Shown: piece by piece, positions 18,424 to 27,315 of the stretch
Numbering within the stretch: the stretch's first letter is position 1
Layout of the letters: each line of letters begins with the position of its first letter
NCBI GenBank assembly: GCA_947311485.1
Contig: CAMZLM010000008.1
Span: 1 to 39,715 of the forward strand
DNA from: an uncultured Paracoccaceae bacterium
Lineage (GTDB): Bacteria > Pseudomonadota > Alphaproteobacteria > Rhodobacterales > Rhodobacteraceae
Length of the DNA stretch: 39,715 bases
Direction of reading: 5' to 3'
Notes under the pieces: generated by a model
Database searches by the model: none
Seen by the model: only the letters and a program-made list of their open reading frames with translations
Told to the model about the DNA's origin: nothing
Made by a program: the position numbers and the translations under genes

Positions 18424-19020
18424 ATGGCCCGCACCATCGCCAAAGACCACGACCAGAAACGCACCCATATCCTCAAGGGCGCGGCCAAAGTTTTCGCCAC
18501 CGAAGGCTTTGACCGCGCCTCCATGCGGCAGCTGGCGCAGGAATGTGACGTGTCCAAGGCAACGATTTATCACTATTATGACAGCAAGGATGCCTTGCTG
18601 TTTGATATCCTCGACAGCTACCTGCTTGAATTGCGGAACCGGGTTTGCGAGCTGGATCTCTCGGGGAAACCACCCGCCGAACAGTTGCATGCGGTGGTAT
18701 CGGAAATCCTGCTGGCCTATCGGGGTATGGATCACGAACACCAGATCCAGACCGGCAGCCTATCGGCGTTGCCACCGGAACAACAAAGCATCCTGCGCGG
18801 ATACCAACGCGATCTGGTAAGGTTTGTGTCCGGTGTCATAGCAACACAAGCACCGGAAATCTTCGATGGAAAAGCCCGCAAGCTCCATGCCACCACCATG
18901 TCGGTTTTCGGCATGCTGAACTGGTACTATATGTGGAACAAGAACGCGGATAAGGCTGAACGCGAAGATTACGCAAGGCTGGTTTCCGCCCTTGTCCTGA
19001 AGGGTGTTAACGGCGTTTAA
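18424..19020 (+). CDS. paaR: TetR/AcrR family regulator, probable PaaR-type repressor
   Basis: A 198-residue regulator. The N-terminal HTH spans about 33-52 (MRQLAQECDVSKATIYHYY) after KVFATEGFDRA, and the C-terminal half should bind ligand and dimerise. ATG 18424 is the start; an apparently longer frame upstream runs through paaK in another frame and is not real. Being last gene of the paaK operon, it likely represses the locus through the CGACCGTYCGG sites at 15829 and 32744, with phenylacetyl-CoA as inducer as for PaaR proteins of other bacteria. The family is certain; target and inducer are inferred. Confidence 0.85.
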   Translation: MARTIAKDHDQKRTHILKGAAKVFATEGFDRASMRQLAQECDVSKATIYHYYDSKDALLFDILDSYLLELRNRVCELDLSGKPPAEQLHAVVSEILLAYRGMDHEHQIQTGSLSALPPEQQSILRGYQRDLVRFVSGVIATQAPEIFDGKARKLHATTMSVFGMLNWYYMWNKNADKAEREDYARLVSALVLKGVNGV

Positions 19021-19054
19021 ACCATTTCATGTAAACGACCGGGCGGACTACTCG

Positions 19055-20011
19055 TTACAGCGACTGGCTACCGAGATCCAGATACCGCTTGCGGCGCTGT
19101 TTGCGCAACTGCGACGGTTTTTTTCCGGACAGTTCCACCAACATTTTGGCAATCTCGACCCGCACGCTCTCCATGGTGGCCGCACGGTCGCGCTGGGCAC
19201 CGCCAACAGGTTCGGGGATCACCACATCGGCAATACCCAATTTGTGCAAATCCTGCGCAGTCAGGCGCAGGGCCTCGGCGGCTTTGCGCATTTTACCGGC
19301 ATCTTTCCACAGAATGGAGGCACAGCCCTCGGGCGAGATCACGGAGTAAACCGAATGTTCCAACATCGCCAGACGGTCGGAAGTGGCCAGCGCTACCGCC
19401 CCGCCGGAACCGCCTTCGCCGATAATCACCGAAACCACTGGCACGCCCACCTGCAAGCATTTCTCGGTCGAACGGGCGATGGCCTCGGATTGGCCGCGTT
19501 CCTCGGCACCTTTGCCCGGGAAGGCACCCGTCGTATCAATCAATGTGACAATCGGCAGGCCGAATCGTTCGGCCATATCCATCAATCGGATAGCCTTGCG
19601 GTACCCCTCGGGGCGGGCCATGCCGAAATTGTGGTGTAGGCGGGATTTGGTATCATGACCCTTTTCATGGCCAATCACCATCACCGGCTGGCCATCAAAC
19701 CGTGCCAGCCCGCCCAGAATGGCAAAATCATCAGCAAAGTTACGATCCCCCGCCAGAGGCGTATATTCGGTAAACAATTCATTAATATAATCGCTGCAAT
19801 GGGGGCGATCCGGATGGCGCGCCACCTGACATTTGCGCCACGGCGTCAGGTCAGCGTAAATTTCCACCAGCAGTTCACCGGCTTTTTCATCCAGCGCCGC
19901 GGCCTCTTTTTCGAGGTCGACCTCGTTATTTTGCCGCGCCATGGCCCGCAGTTCTTCAGCCTTGCCTTCGATTTCCGCCAATGGCTTTTCAAACTCGAGA
20001 TAGTTTTGCAT
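19055..20011 (-). CDS. accA: Acetyl-CoA carboxylase carboxyltransferase subunit alpha
   Basis: AccA and AccD transfer the carboxyl group from biotin to acetyl-CoA to make malonyl-CoA, the first committed step of fatty acid synthesis. The 318-residue protein starts [17 protein letters not shown]. It has [39 protein letters not shown], the [12 protein letters not shown] loop that builds the active site and [14 protein letters not shown]. Full length for the family. It converges on the tetR gene with a 34-base gap. As an essential housekeeping gene, its presence between paa segments marks a boundary in the locus. Confidence 0.97.
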   Translation of the reverse strand: MQNYLEFEKPLAEIEGKAEELRAMARQNNEVDLEKEAAALDEKAGELLVEIYADLTPWRKCQVARHPDRPHCSDYINELFTEYTPLAGDRNFADDFAILGGLARFDGQPVMVIGHEKGHDTKSRLHHNFGMARPEGYRKAIRLMDMAERFGLPIVTLIDTTGAFPGKGAEERGQSEAIARSTEKCLQVGVPVVSVIIGEGGSGGAVALATSDRLAMLEHSVYSVISPEGCASILWKDAGKMRKAAEALRLTAQDLHKLGIADVVIPEPVGGAQRDRAATMESVRVEIAKMLVELSGKKPSQLRKQRRKRYLDLGSQSL

Positions 20012-20146
20012 GGGTGCCCCGTTTTATCGCAAAGTCCAACAGCGCTTATATGGCCAGTAACGCGGCCAATTGCAACGCGGAACGCAAAACGCCCCGCGAA
20101 ATTTCGCCGTGTCTACAAATTACATATGATCTGGCAAATGAGGTGG

Positions 20147-20223
20147 TGGCGGACCGAGGAGGATTCGAACCCCCGACCCCCTGATTCGTAGTCAGGTACT
20201 CTATCCAGCTGAGCTATCGGTCC
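20147..20223 (-). tRNA. tRNA-Arg (anticodon ACG)
   Basis: Read on the minus strand, GGACCGA pairs with TCGGTCC as acceptor stem. AGCTCAGCTGGATAGAGT forms the D arm, CCTGA-CTACGAA-TCAGG the anticodon arm, and GGTTCGAATCC the T arm. Discriminator G and an encoded CCA end the molecule at 20147. The anticodon is ACG (bases 20187-20189), read as ICG after TadA editing, decoding CGU/CGC/CGA. No integrase or repeated tRNA end was found nearby. Confidence 0.97.
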
Positions 20224-20412
20224 GTAGGCTGCGATTTAGCTTCCAGCTTCCGAGAATGCAAGGGACAATTGTCTAATAGCAGAAGTTTATTTTTACTGCC
20301 CGAATTCCACGCCACCAAAACAGCACACAGCCTCACTCTCACATGACAATTATGGGCACCTCGATTTTTGACGTTCTGAGCGCGTAGCGGCTTGTTTCTC
20401 TGTGCTGCGGCC

Positions 20413-20436
20413 ACCTGACACCGCTGGATGTCAGGT
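20413..20436. repeat. 8-bp inverted repeat between tRNA-Arg and the IS remnant
   Basis: ACCTGACA (20413-20420) and TGTCAGGT (20429-20436) form a perfect stem with an 8-base loop. It lies in the roughly 280-base non-coding gap between tRNA-Arg and the IS5-family remnant and could belong to the insertion sequence's end. No coding sequence is otherwise supported in this gap. Confidence 0.35.
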
Positions 20437-20503
20437 AGCAGGGCCCGGATGCTGGTCCAATCCGAGTGTTGACAGCACTGGCCCCGCCCACAACCCGCCG
20501 TTC

Positions 20504-21187
20504 TCATGCCGGGAACGGATTGATGCGCCGCCATTGACCAAGTCGGCGGATGTTGTAGACAAGGGTCTTCATCCCAATCTTGGCTTTCGCTCGCACCAGC
20601 CCAATGGTTTTCACCATGGTGCCGCCCATGTCGTTGCTCTGCGCCCCAAAGACATGCTCTACCACTGCCTGGCAGTGCATGCCCTTGCATGCACGAGAAG
20701 GGCGGCATCGGAGACATGATAGCGTCGGATCAGCTTGGCTGCGGTCGACATTGACGTGGTTCTTGTAGCCGAAATGGCTCTTGCCGTGTTTCTTGGTCCA
20801 GCGAGCGTCGACGTCCTTCTGGCATCGCTTTGCAGGCTTGTTTTCCCGGCCTTCCGGTTCCTCACAGCCTTTGATCGCGGCGTTTTCCTCGCGTGTGTTG
20901 TGGTTGCGCGGTACCGGCACAATGGGTGCATCCAGTATCTGACCGCCCCGCGCAATATAGCCATGCCGTGCCAAGTGCCGATCAAAGAGCTTGAAACGAT
21001 CATCCACCTTGCCCGCCTGCGCCAGCGCCTTGAACATCAGCACCGCATCCATCGGTTTGCGGCCCGCGCGGGATTTCCGCTCACTGTCAGGCTTGCGCCA
21101 GACCCGTTCCAAAAGCGGACGAAACTCTTCCCACGGCACCACCGCGTCAACCTCGACCAGCGGGTCCTTCTTCATATCCAAGCTCAT
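20504..21187 (-). pseudogene. IS5-family transposase remnant with internal deletions
   Basis: The translation follows an IS5-family transposase but lacks pieces. The start (PWEEFRPLLERVW, GRKPMDAVLMFKAL) jumps directly to AQAGKVDDRFKLFDRHLA, missing roughly 45 residues that normally hold the first part of the DDE domain. The middle (GQILDAPIVPVPRN, KPAKRCQKDVDARWTKKHGK, FGYKNHVNVDRS) then shifts frame: the expected AKLIRRYHVSDA is in the neighbouring frame. A second deletion leads to the genuine C-terminus VEHVFGAQSNDMGGTMVKTIGL. The open frame left is therefore not a working transposase. The element's terminal repeats could not be placed. Confidence 0.85.
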
Positions 21188-21310
21188 GCAACGATCCGAA
21201 AGATCAAAAAAACCATCTGTGCCATGACGGCCATCCCTCCACGCATTGCCGTGCGATTCTACAACGCTATCGGGTCAGGCGCAATTTTTAGAGCTGCCCT
21301 TAAGTCTCCT

Positions 21311-21344
21311 CGCCGGAGGCACCATAACTTTTATGCCTCCGGCG
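21311..21344. terminator. Stem-loop of the GCCTCCGGCGGGG repeat type
   Basis: CGCCGGAGGCA (21311-21321) pairs perfectly with TGCCTCCGGCG (21334-21344) around a 12-base loop, followed by GGGATATT. It resembles intergenic hairpins common in Rhodobacterales and could act as a terminator, though no U-run follows. It lies in the roughly 270-base gap between the IS5 remnant and gshA, where no gene is supported. Confidence 0.5.
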
Positions 21345-21453
21345 GGGATATTGGGACGAATTCGAAAGAGGTAATCGTGGTTTCTTGACTTGACAGTGGC
21401 ACATGAAAAAGGCCCTTTCAGGGTAACTGAACCATTCTAGGGGAACCTTCCTT

Positions 21454-22824
21454 ATGTCTATCCCACAATCCGGTGGCGCGTTGATTGAACACCATGATCA
21501 ATTGGCAGCGCTGCTTTCTGACGGGTGTAAACCGAAAGCCGATTGGCGCATTGGTACCGAACACGAGAAATTCGGCTATTTCAAAGATAGCCATTTGCCG
21601 TTGCCATACGAAGGGCCTTGTTCTGTCAAAGCAATGCTCGAAGGGCTGCGTGACGAATTTGGCTGGGCGCCTGTACTGGAGGCCGGCAATATCATCGGTC
21701 TGGAAAAAGACGGCGCGAATGTATCGTTGGAACCGGGCGGGCAACTGGAACTGTCCGGTGCGCCATTGGAAAATATTCATCAAACCTGCGACGAGGCCAA
21801 CGAACATTTGCGCGAGGTAAAACAAGTCGCGGACCGGATCGGGGCGGGATATATCGGGTTGGGGGCCGCGCCGGAATGGACCCATGAACAAATACCGATG
21901 ATGCCCAAAGGGCGTTACCGGTTGATGACCGATTATATGGATCGCGTCGGCACCCACGGCAAACAAATGATGTACCGGACCTGCACCGTGCAGGTGAACC
22001 TCGATTTTGCGTCTGAGGCGGATATGGTGCAGAAGTTCCGTGTGGCGCTGGCCTTGCAGCCGGTGGCGACTGCGTTATTTGCAGATTCACCGTTTTTCGA
22101 GGGCAAGCCTAATGGTCATAAAAGCTGGCGTTCGCGGATTTGGCGCGGGCTGGACAATGACCGCACCGGCATGCTGCCCTTTGTGTTTGAGGACGGCATG
22201 GGATTTGAACGCTATGTGGATTACGTTCTGGATGTACCGATGTATTTTGTCTATCGCGATGGCAAGTACATTGATGCGCTGGGGCAGTCGTTTCGCGATT
22301 TTCTCAAGGGTGAGTTGCCGGCCTTGCCCGGTGAAAAACCGTTGATGTCGGATTGGGCGGACCATTTGACCACCGTTTTCCCCGAGGCGCGGATCAAGCA
22401 GTATATGGAAATGCGCGGCGCAGATGCGGGGCCTTGGCGGCGGATTTGTGCATTACCCGCGCTTTGGGTCGGGTTGATGTATGACCAATCCTCGCTCGAT
22501 GCGGCATGGGATCTGTGCAAGAACTGGGATACGGAAAAACGCGAAGCCCTGCGGGTTGCGGCCTCGGTTGACGGGATTGCGGCCACGGTGGATGGAACAT
22601 CCATGTTGGAACTGTCCAAGGAAGTGTTGAAAATCTCGGAGGCCGGTCTCAAGGCACGCGGACGTGCCGGTGTTGGTGGCATGGTACCGGATGAAACCCA
22701 TTTTCTGAATGCACTGCAAGAGGTGGTGGAAACCGGAAAATCACCGGCCTGTGAATTGTTGGGGAAATACTATGGTGACTGGAACGAGGATTTGTCAAAG
22801 ATCTACGATGAATACAGCTACTGA
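21454..22824 (+). CDS. gshA: Glutamate-cysteine ligase (GCS2/plant-like class)
   Basis: This enzyme joins L-glutamate and L-cysteine with ATP, the first step of glutathione synthesis. The 456-residue protein belongs to the class shared by alphaproteobacteria and plants: DWRIGTEHEKFGY (29-41), VSLEPGGQLELSGAP (91-105), YRTCTVQVNLDFASEADM and GRAGVGGMVPDETHFL near the C-terminus. The conserved Glu residues of the first two blocks coordinate Mg-ATP. Full length. It stands alone on the plus strand and converges on an aminotransferase gene, with a strong hairpin between them. Confidence 0.95.
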   Translation: MSIPQSGGALIEHHDQLAALLSDGCKPKADWRIGTEHEKFGYFKDSHLPLPYEGPCSVKAMLEGLRDEFGWAPVLEAGNIIGLEKDGANVSLEPGGQLELSGAPLENIHQTCDEANEHLREVKQVADRIGAGYIGLGAAPEWTHEQIPMMPKGRYRLMTDYMDRVGTHGKQMMYRTCTVQVNLDFASEADMVQKFRVALALQPVATALFADSPFFEGKPNGHKSWRSRIWRGLDNDRTGMLPFVFEDGMGFERYVDYVLDVPMYFVYRDGKYIDALGQSFRDFLKGELPALPGEKPLMSDWADHLTTVFPEARIKQYMEMRGADAGPWRRICALPALWVGLMYDQSSLDAAWDLCKNWDTEKREALRVAASVDGIAATVDGTSMLELSKEVLKISEAGLKARGRAGVGGMVPDETHFLNALQEVVETGKSPACELLGKYYGDWNEDLSKIYDEYSY

Positions 22825-22832
22825 TTATTTTT

Positions 22833-22857
22833 CGGGCCGCGCGATTTGCGCGGCCCG
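22833..22857. terminator. Strong hairpin between convergent genes
   Basis: A perfect 10-bp G+C-rich stem, CGGGCCGCGC (22833-22842) with GCGCGGCCCG (22848-22857) and a 5-base loop, begins 9 bases after the gshA stop and ends 7 bases from the aminotransferase stop. Its place between convergent genes suggests a two-way terminator, although neither strand has a good U-tract. Confidence 0.65.
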
Positions 22858-22863
22858 ATTGCG

Positions 22864-24240
22864 TTACAGGGTTTTGACGTAACCGACAGCATCATCCAAC
22901 GCACGTTCGATGGCGTCAAACATATCGTTGATCTGTGGTTCCGTAATAATCAGCGGCGGGCAAAAGGCCACCGTGTCATTCACCAGCGGCCGCACGATCA
23001 ACCCGTAATCAAGCGCCTTGTTCGCCACCCACGCGCCCAGCTTTACCGCCGGATCAAAATGTTTTCGGGTTTCCTTGTCCTGCACCATTTCCAGCGCACC
23101 AATCAACCCCAGCCCGCGTGTTTCGCCCACCAACGGGTGGTCACCAAGCGCGTGCAAACGTTTCAGGAAGGTGGGAGAAACCGCCTGAACATGGCCCCCC
23201 GTATTGCGCTCCTGATAGATTTTCTGGGTCTCCAGCGCCACAGCTGCCGGGACCGGATGGCCGGAATAGGTGTACCCGGTGCCAAACACACCGTATTTGC
23301 GGCTGCCTTCGACCAGCGCGTCATGCACTTTGTCGTTTATCATCACCGCACCGATGGGTTGATAGGCAGCGGAAAGCTGTTTCGCCATGGTCATCATGTC
23401 CGGCATGAGGTTGTATGTTTCCGTGCCGAACATATTGCCGGTACGATAAAAACCTGAAATCACCTCGTCCACGATAAACAGGATATCGTAGTGTTTCAGG
23501 ATCGGCTGGATTTTTTCAAAGTAACCCTTGGGCGGTTCAATCACCCCACCGGCCCCCAGAAACGGTTCCGCGATAAATGCGGCGATTGTGTCAGGGCCTT
23601 CGCGCTGGATCAGCTGTTCGAGGTTATCGGCAAGGCGGGTGGCGTATTGCTCCTCGCTCTCGCCGTTTTCACCGTAGTTGTAATAATGCGGGCAATCCGT
23701 GTGCATGATGTTGTTGATCGGCACATCAAAGGCATTCTGCGCATAGGCAAGGCCAGTCATAGAAGCCGCCGCCACGGTGATACCGTGATAGGCGCCTTGC
23801 CGCGCGATGATTTTCTTTTTCTCGGGGCGACCAAGGATGTTGTTGTAGTACCAAACCAGTTTGACCTGCGTGTCGTTGGCCTCTGAACCGGAGTTGGTAA
23901 AGAACACCTTTGACATCGGTACAGGCGCGTTGTTGACCAGAAAATCAGCCAGCTCGATTGCCGGCTCCACTGCTTTGGACGCGAAATTATGGTAAAATGG
24001 CAGGGTTTGCAGCTGTTTGGTCGCAGCATCTACCAGCCGTTGTTCGGAAAATCCAAGCGAGGCACACCAGAGACCGGACAGCCCTTCAATGAATTTCTTG
24101 CCGGTGTCGTCATAGACATAGATACCCTCGCCGCGTGAAATAACATGCGGGCCGGTTTCCGGATGAACCGCTAAATTTGTATAAGGGTGGAGATGCGAGG
24201 CGATGTCACGCCCGTGCAGGGAATTGGGTGCTTTGTTCAT
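22864..24240 (-). CDS. Class III aminotransferase (omega-amino acid/diamine type)
   Basis: A PLP-dependent aminotransferase of 458 residues. It has GLSGLWCASLGFSEQRL near the start, FFTNSGSEANDTQVKL (phosphate-binding), AYHG for the PLP ring, FIVDEVISGFYRTG with the pyridine-binding Asp, and MAKQLSAAYQPIGAV with the Schiff-base Lys at about residue 287. This resembles enzymes that use omega-amino acids, putrescine, taurine or beta-alanine with pyruvate; the substrate cannot be fixed by eye. ATG 24240 is preferred over an in-frame GTG at 24252; neither has a clear ribosome site. No partner gene (dehydrogenase or transporter) is adjacent. Confidence 0.88.
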   Translation of the reverse strand: MNKAPNSLHGRDIASHLHPYTNLAVHPETGPHVISRGEGIYVYDDTGKKFIEGLSGLWCASLGFSEQRLVDAATKQLQTLPFYHNFASKAVEPAIELADFLVNNAPVPMSKVFFTNSGSEANDTQVKLVWYYNNILGRPEKKKIIARQGAYHGITVAAASMTGLAYAQNAFDVPINNIMHTDCPHYYNYGENGESEEQYATRLADNLEQLIQREGPDTIAAFIAEPFLGAGGVIEPPKGYFEKIQPILKHYDILFIVDEVISGFYRTGNMFGTETYNLMPDMMTMAKQLSAAYQPIGAVMINDKVHDALVEGSRKYGVFGTGYTYSGHPVPAAVALETQKIYQERNTGGHVQAVSPTFLKRLHALGDHPLVGETRGLGLIGALEMVQDKETRKHFDPAVKLGAWVANKALDYGLIVRPLVNDTVAFCPPLIITEPQINDMFDAIERALDDAVGYVKTL

Positions 24241-24364
24241 GGAGAGACTCACATTTCAGTTTTTGATCAAATTCAGCAGATAACACCCACACGCCTGAGG
24301 CAAGTGTTTTTTCGGGACAATACACCTAAACCGCGACAAGCTAGCGGGTCTATGCCCATGGCTG

Positions 24365-26719
24365 TCATTTTCCGTCTTTTCTATGCTGGCTGGGGGAGCT
24401 GCGCATTTGCAGTTCCACCAGTTTTTCACGGGTTTTCATCTGTTCGCGTACGGCCTGATCGGCACCGGCCAGATATTGCTTGGGCCAAGCCGCAAAATCA
24501 CGCACGCCATACCATGCCGCCGCTTGATGGGTGAAATAAGGGTTCCACATATGCGGTCGCCCAAGGGCCACCAAGTCGGCCCGTCTTGTGTGCAGGATAG
24601 TGTTGACCTGCGAGGCTTCGGTGATCGCCCCAACCGCCATGGTCGCCAGTTTAGGCACGTTACGAATGGCTTCGGAAAACTGGGCTTGATACATCCGGCC
24701 ATAAATCGGTTTTTGATTCGGAACAGTCTGACCGGATGACACATCAATCAGATCACATCCCGCATCGGCAAAGGCCTGCGAGAAGTAGAGGATATCCCCC
24801 TCGTTTATGCCGCCTTCCTTCCAGTCACTTGCTGAAATCCTGACGGACATCGGGCGATCCTGTGGCCAGACGGCGCGCATGGCTTTGAAAACCTCGAGCG
24901 GGTATCGAATGCGGTTTTCGGGGCTTCCGCCATAGTCATCTGTCCGCAGGTTGGTCAAGGGTGACAGGAACGAGGCCAGCAAATACCCGTGCGCGCAATG
25001 CAGTTCCACCATGTCAAATCCGGCACGTGCAGCCCGTTCGGTTGCGGCGATAAAATCATCACGCACACGATCCATTGTCAGGCGGTCTATTTCGGCAGGA
25101 ATAGCGCTGATACCATCCATCCAAGGCAAGGGTGATGCCGACACCAATGGCCAATTCTGCGCCGGATCCGGCAAAGGATAGTCCATCTTTTCCCAGCCAA
25201 CCTGTGTCGACCCTTTGCGCCCCGCATGGCCCAACTGCATACAGATTTTAGCAGGCGTATTGCCATGGATGAAATCGACAACGTCCCTCCATTGGTCCTC
25301 GTGTGCATCGGTCCACATGCCCGGACAGCCGGGCGTAATGCGGGCATCAGCCGAGGGGCAGGTCATTTCGGTGAAAATCAACCCCATGCCACCATTCGCG
25401 TGACCGCCGTAATGGACTTTGTGCCAGTCTGTCAGATTGCCGTTTTCGTCGGCGCTGTATTGCGCCATTGGCGACATGATTACGCGGTTTGGCAGTTCCA
25501 GATCGCGCAGCTTGAAATTGGCAAACATCGGGGTTGGACGGGTTTCACGCAGGTCCTGCCCTGTTTCGCGCAAGTGTCGCGCATACCATTCATCATCGGC
25601 TTTGTTCACAAAACCCTTGTCGCGCAGCATCAGGTTTTCATAGGTCACCGATTTAGCGCGGCACATAACCACCATGGCAAACTGCATCGGCTCCATGTCC
25701 CATGACCGCTCCATGTGCTCAAACCACGCCAGCGACACATCGGCATTATGCTGGATGATCTGAACCGGTGTACGGCGGGTTTCATCATAGACCTGGAATG
25801 CTTTCTGAACATCCGTTTCAGCGTGTTCTATAAGCGCATCGGCAAGGCCAATCGCGCAATCCATTGCCAATTTAGTACCCGAGCCGATTGAAAAATGGGC
25901 CGAAGCCTTGGCGTCGCCCAAAATAACAATGTTACCCGCAGACCAGTTTTCACAGAAAATGCGCGGGAATATCCGCCAGTAGGACCGGTTTAACAGCAAA
26001 GGATGGCCTTGCAGTTCCTCTTTGAAGATTTCCTCGAGCTTGGCTCCTGATCCGGGTTCGTCAAATTCCTCAAATCCATGCCCCTGCCAACAGGCTTCGT
26101 CCATCTCGAATACCCAGGTCGAGCGGCCTTTTTCGTATTGATAGGCATGGCCAATGATAATGCCATGTTCCGTTTCATGGAAAAAGTAATTGAATTCATC
26201 CATCGGGCGGGTTGATCCCATCCAGCAAAACCGGTTGGTTCGCATCGTCAGGGAGGGCTGAAACTGATCTTTGTAATGCTCGCGGATCTGCGATCCAATC
26301 CCGTCAGAGGCCACAACCACATCTGAATCTTTGAAACGTTCGGCGATTTCGGCAGCAGGTATTTGCACACCAAAAGTCATCTCCACACCCAATTCACGGC
26401 AGCGTTTTTGCAGGATTGTCAAAAGAGTTTGCCGCGATGTTCCGCAAAACCCGTTGCCGCCACAGCGAATTTCATGCCCCTTGAAATGGATCGCAACGTC
26501 CTGCCAATAGGCGAATTCGTCTTGAATCATTTTATAGGTTTCAAGGTCTCTCTTTAAAAACTCGTCCAGAGTGTCATCTGAAAATACAACACCGAATCCA
26601 AAAGTATCGTCGGGCTGGTTTTGCTCGAAAACCTCGATTGTCCAATCAGGGTGGGCCTTTTTAACAAGAATTGCAGTGTAAAGACCGCCGGGTCCCGCGC
26701 CGATTATGGTGATTTTCAT
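24365..26719 (-). CDS. Fused FAD monooxygenase / Old Yellow Enzyme reductase (2-aminobenzoyl-CoA or salicylyl-CoA type)
   Basis: A 784-residue two-enzyme fusion. The N-terminal half is a class A flavoprotein monooxygenase: GAGPGG (7-12), VVVASDGIGSQIRE and GDAKASAHFSIGSG near 290-310. The C-terminal half, from about residue 400 (FKLRDLELPNRVIMSPMAQYS), is an Old Yellow Enzyme barrel with QLGHAGRKG and HCAHGYLLASFLSP. This arrangement matches 2-aminobenzoyl-CoA monooxygenase/reductase and proteins annotated salicylyl-CoA 5-hydroxylase/oxidoreductase, which act on aromatic acyl-CoAs. No CoA ligase for such a substrate is adjacent. It stands alone between paa segments, with a palindrome upstream that could be its operator. 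Confidence 0.88.
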   Translation of the reverse strand: MKITIIGAGPGGLYTAILVKKAHPDWTIEVFEQNQPDDTFGFGVVFSDDTLDEFLKRDLETYKMIQDEFAYWQDVAIHFKGHEIRCGGNGFCGTSRQTLLTILQKRCRELGVEMTFGVQIPAAEIAERFKDSDVVVASDGIGSQIREHYKDQFQPSLTMRTNRFCWMGSTRPMDEFNYFFHETEHGIIIGHAYQYEKGRSTWVFEMDEACWQGHGFEEFDEPGSGAKLEEIFKEELQGHPLLLNRSYWRIFPRIFCENWSAGNIVILGDAKASAHFSIGSGTKLAMDCAIGLADALIEHAETDVQKAFQVYDETRRTPVQIIQHNADVSLAWFEHMERSWDMEPMQFAMVVMCRAKSVTYENLMLRDKGFVNKADDEWYARHLRETGQDLRETRPTPMFANFKLRDLELPNRVIMSPMAQYSADENGNLTDWHKVHYGGHANGGMGLIFTEMTCPSADARITPGCPGMWTDAHEDQWRDVVDFIHGNTPAKICMQLGHAGRKGSTQVGWEKMDYPLPDPAQNWPLVSASPLPWMDGISAIPAEIDRLTMDRVRDDFIAATERAARAGFDMVELHCAHGYLLASFLSPLTNLRTDDYGGSPENRIRYPLEVFKAMRAVWPQDRPMSVRISASDWKEGGINEGDILYFSQAFADAGCDLIDVSSGQTVPNQKPIYGRMYQAQFSEAIRNVPKLATMAVGAITEASQVNTILHTRRADLVALGRPHMWNPYFTHQAAAWYGVRDFAAWPKQYLAGADQAVREQMKTREKLVELQMRSSPSQHRKDGK

Positions 26720-26788
26720 AACTGCCCACTTTCAAAGATTGCTTGTTGACCTGTGATACTTGCCAGATGATTAGAACCGTTCCCATTA

Positions 26789-26802
26789 TGTTTACATAAA
26801 CA
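26789..26802. promoter_or_regulatory. Palindrome TGTTTA-CA-TAAACA upstream of the monooxygenase/reductase
   Basis: A perfect 6-bp inverted repeat with a 2-base centre lies 70 bases before the ATG at 26719, in A+T-rich sequence. Size and place fit a dimeric repressor or activator site. No regulator for it is encoded next to the gene, so this is a suggestion. Confidence 0.4.
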
Positions 26803-26902
26803 GATACAGATTTTACTTCAAGCATAAAATATTAGTGCTTGAAATAATGATACCGGCAAATAACCTTGGAAAGGTTCTGTCATTAGGCCACTTTCAGATA
26901 TT

Positions 26903-27220
26903 TCATCCGCCCATAAAAACTGCGATCCAGATGCAACTCCCCGGCAGTGTCTCAAAAGTGGTAGAAATTGTTCTTGCGCACCTCCGGACAGGTTGAGTTT
27001 TGCGACGGTCTCGAATTTCGCGTTCCATCGCTTTGATCTTGGCGCGATCATCTGAAGTCTGACCGTCTTTGCGGTCGCTATTGATATCAGATTGTTTCAC
27101 CCAGCGTCGCAGCGTGCCCCTGCCGCATCCAATTTTTGGCGCAATGGCCATAACCGCCGCTGATTGATTGGCGTATTCATGCTCATGTTCAAAAATCATC
27201 CGAACTGCGCGGGCCCGCAC
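26903..27220 (-). pseudogene. IS3-family orfA remnant
   Basis: The frame reads RARAVRMIFEHEHEYANQSA, APKIGCGRGTLRRWVKQSD and KAMEREIRDRR, matching the helix-turn-helix and leucine-zipper parts of IS3-family OrfA. After that the expected RQANEILRKASAYF block is lost; a degraded version (ending GELHLDRSFYGR) is visible in another frame. No orfB (DDE transposase) is present, so the element cannot move. It occupies most of the 650-base gap between the monooxygenase/reductase gene and paaE. Confidence 0.75.
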
Positions 27221-27224
27221 TTCT

Positions 27225-27257
27225 CCCTCTCATCGATACTGCGTATCGATGAGAGGG
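27225..27257. repeat. Perfect 15-bp inverted repeat
   Basis: CCCTCTCATCGATAC (27225-27239) and its exact complement GTATCGATGAGAGGG (27243-27257) flank a 3-base TGC centre. It lies just outside the IS3 orfA remnant and 113 bases past the paaE stop. It could end paa transcripts, be an IS end, or be a protein site. No U-run follows on either strand. Confidence 0.6.
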
Positions 27258-27315
27258 CAGTGGTCGAATGTCTATTTCTGTTACTTTTTCCATAGGCTCC
27301 ATCCATATTTGCTTT

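Noticed and set aside
17872-19020. 382-codon frame as a longer TetR protein
   Set aside because: The first 184 codons overlap paaK in another frame and are Arg-rich noise; the regulator starts at ATG 18424.
20147-21400. tRNA-Arg as attachment site of an integrative element
   Set aside because: No integrase and no repeat of the tRNA 3' end were seen; the neighbouring IS remnant is on the 5' side.
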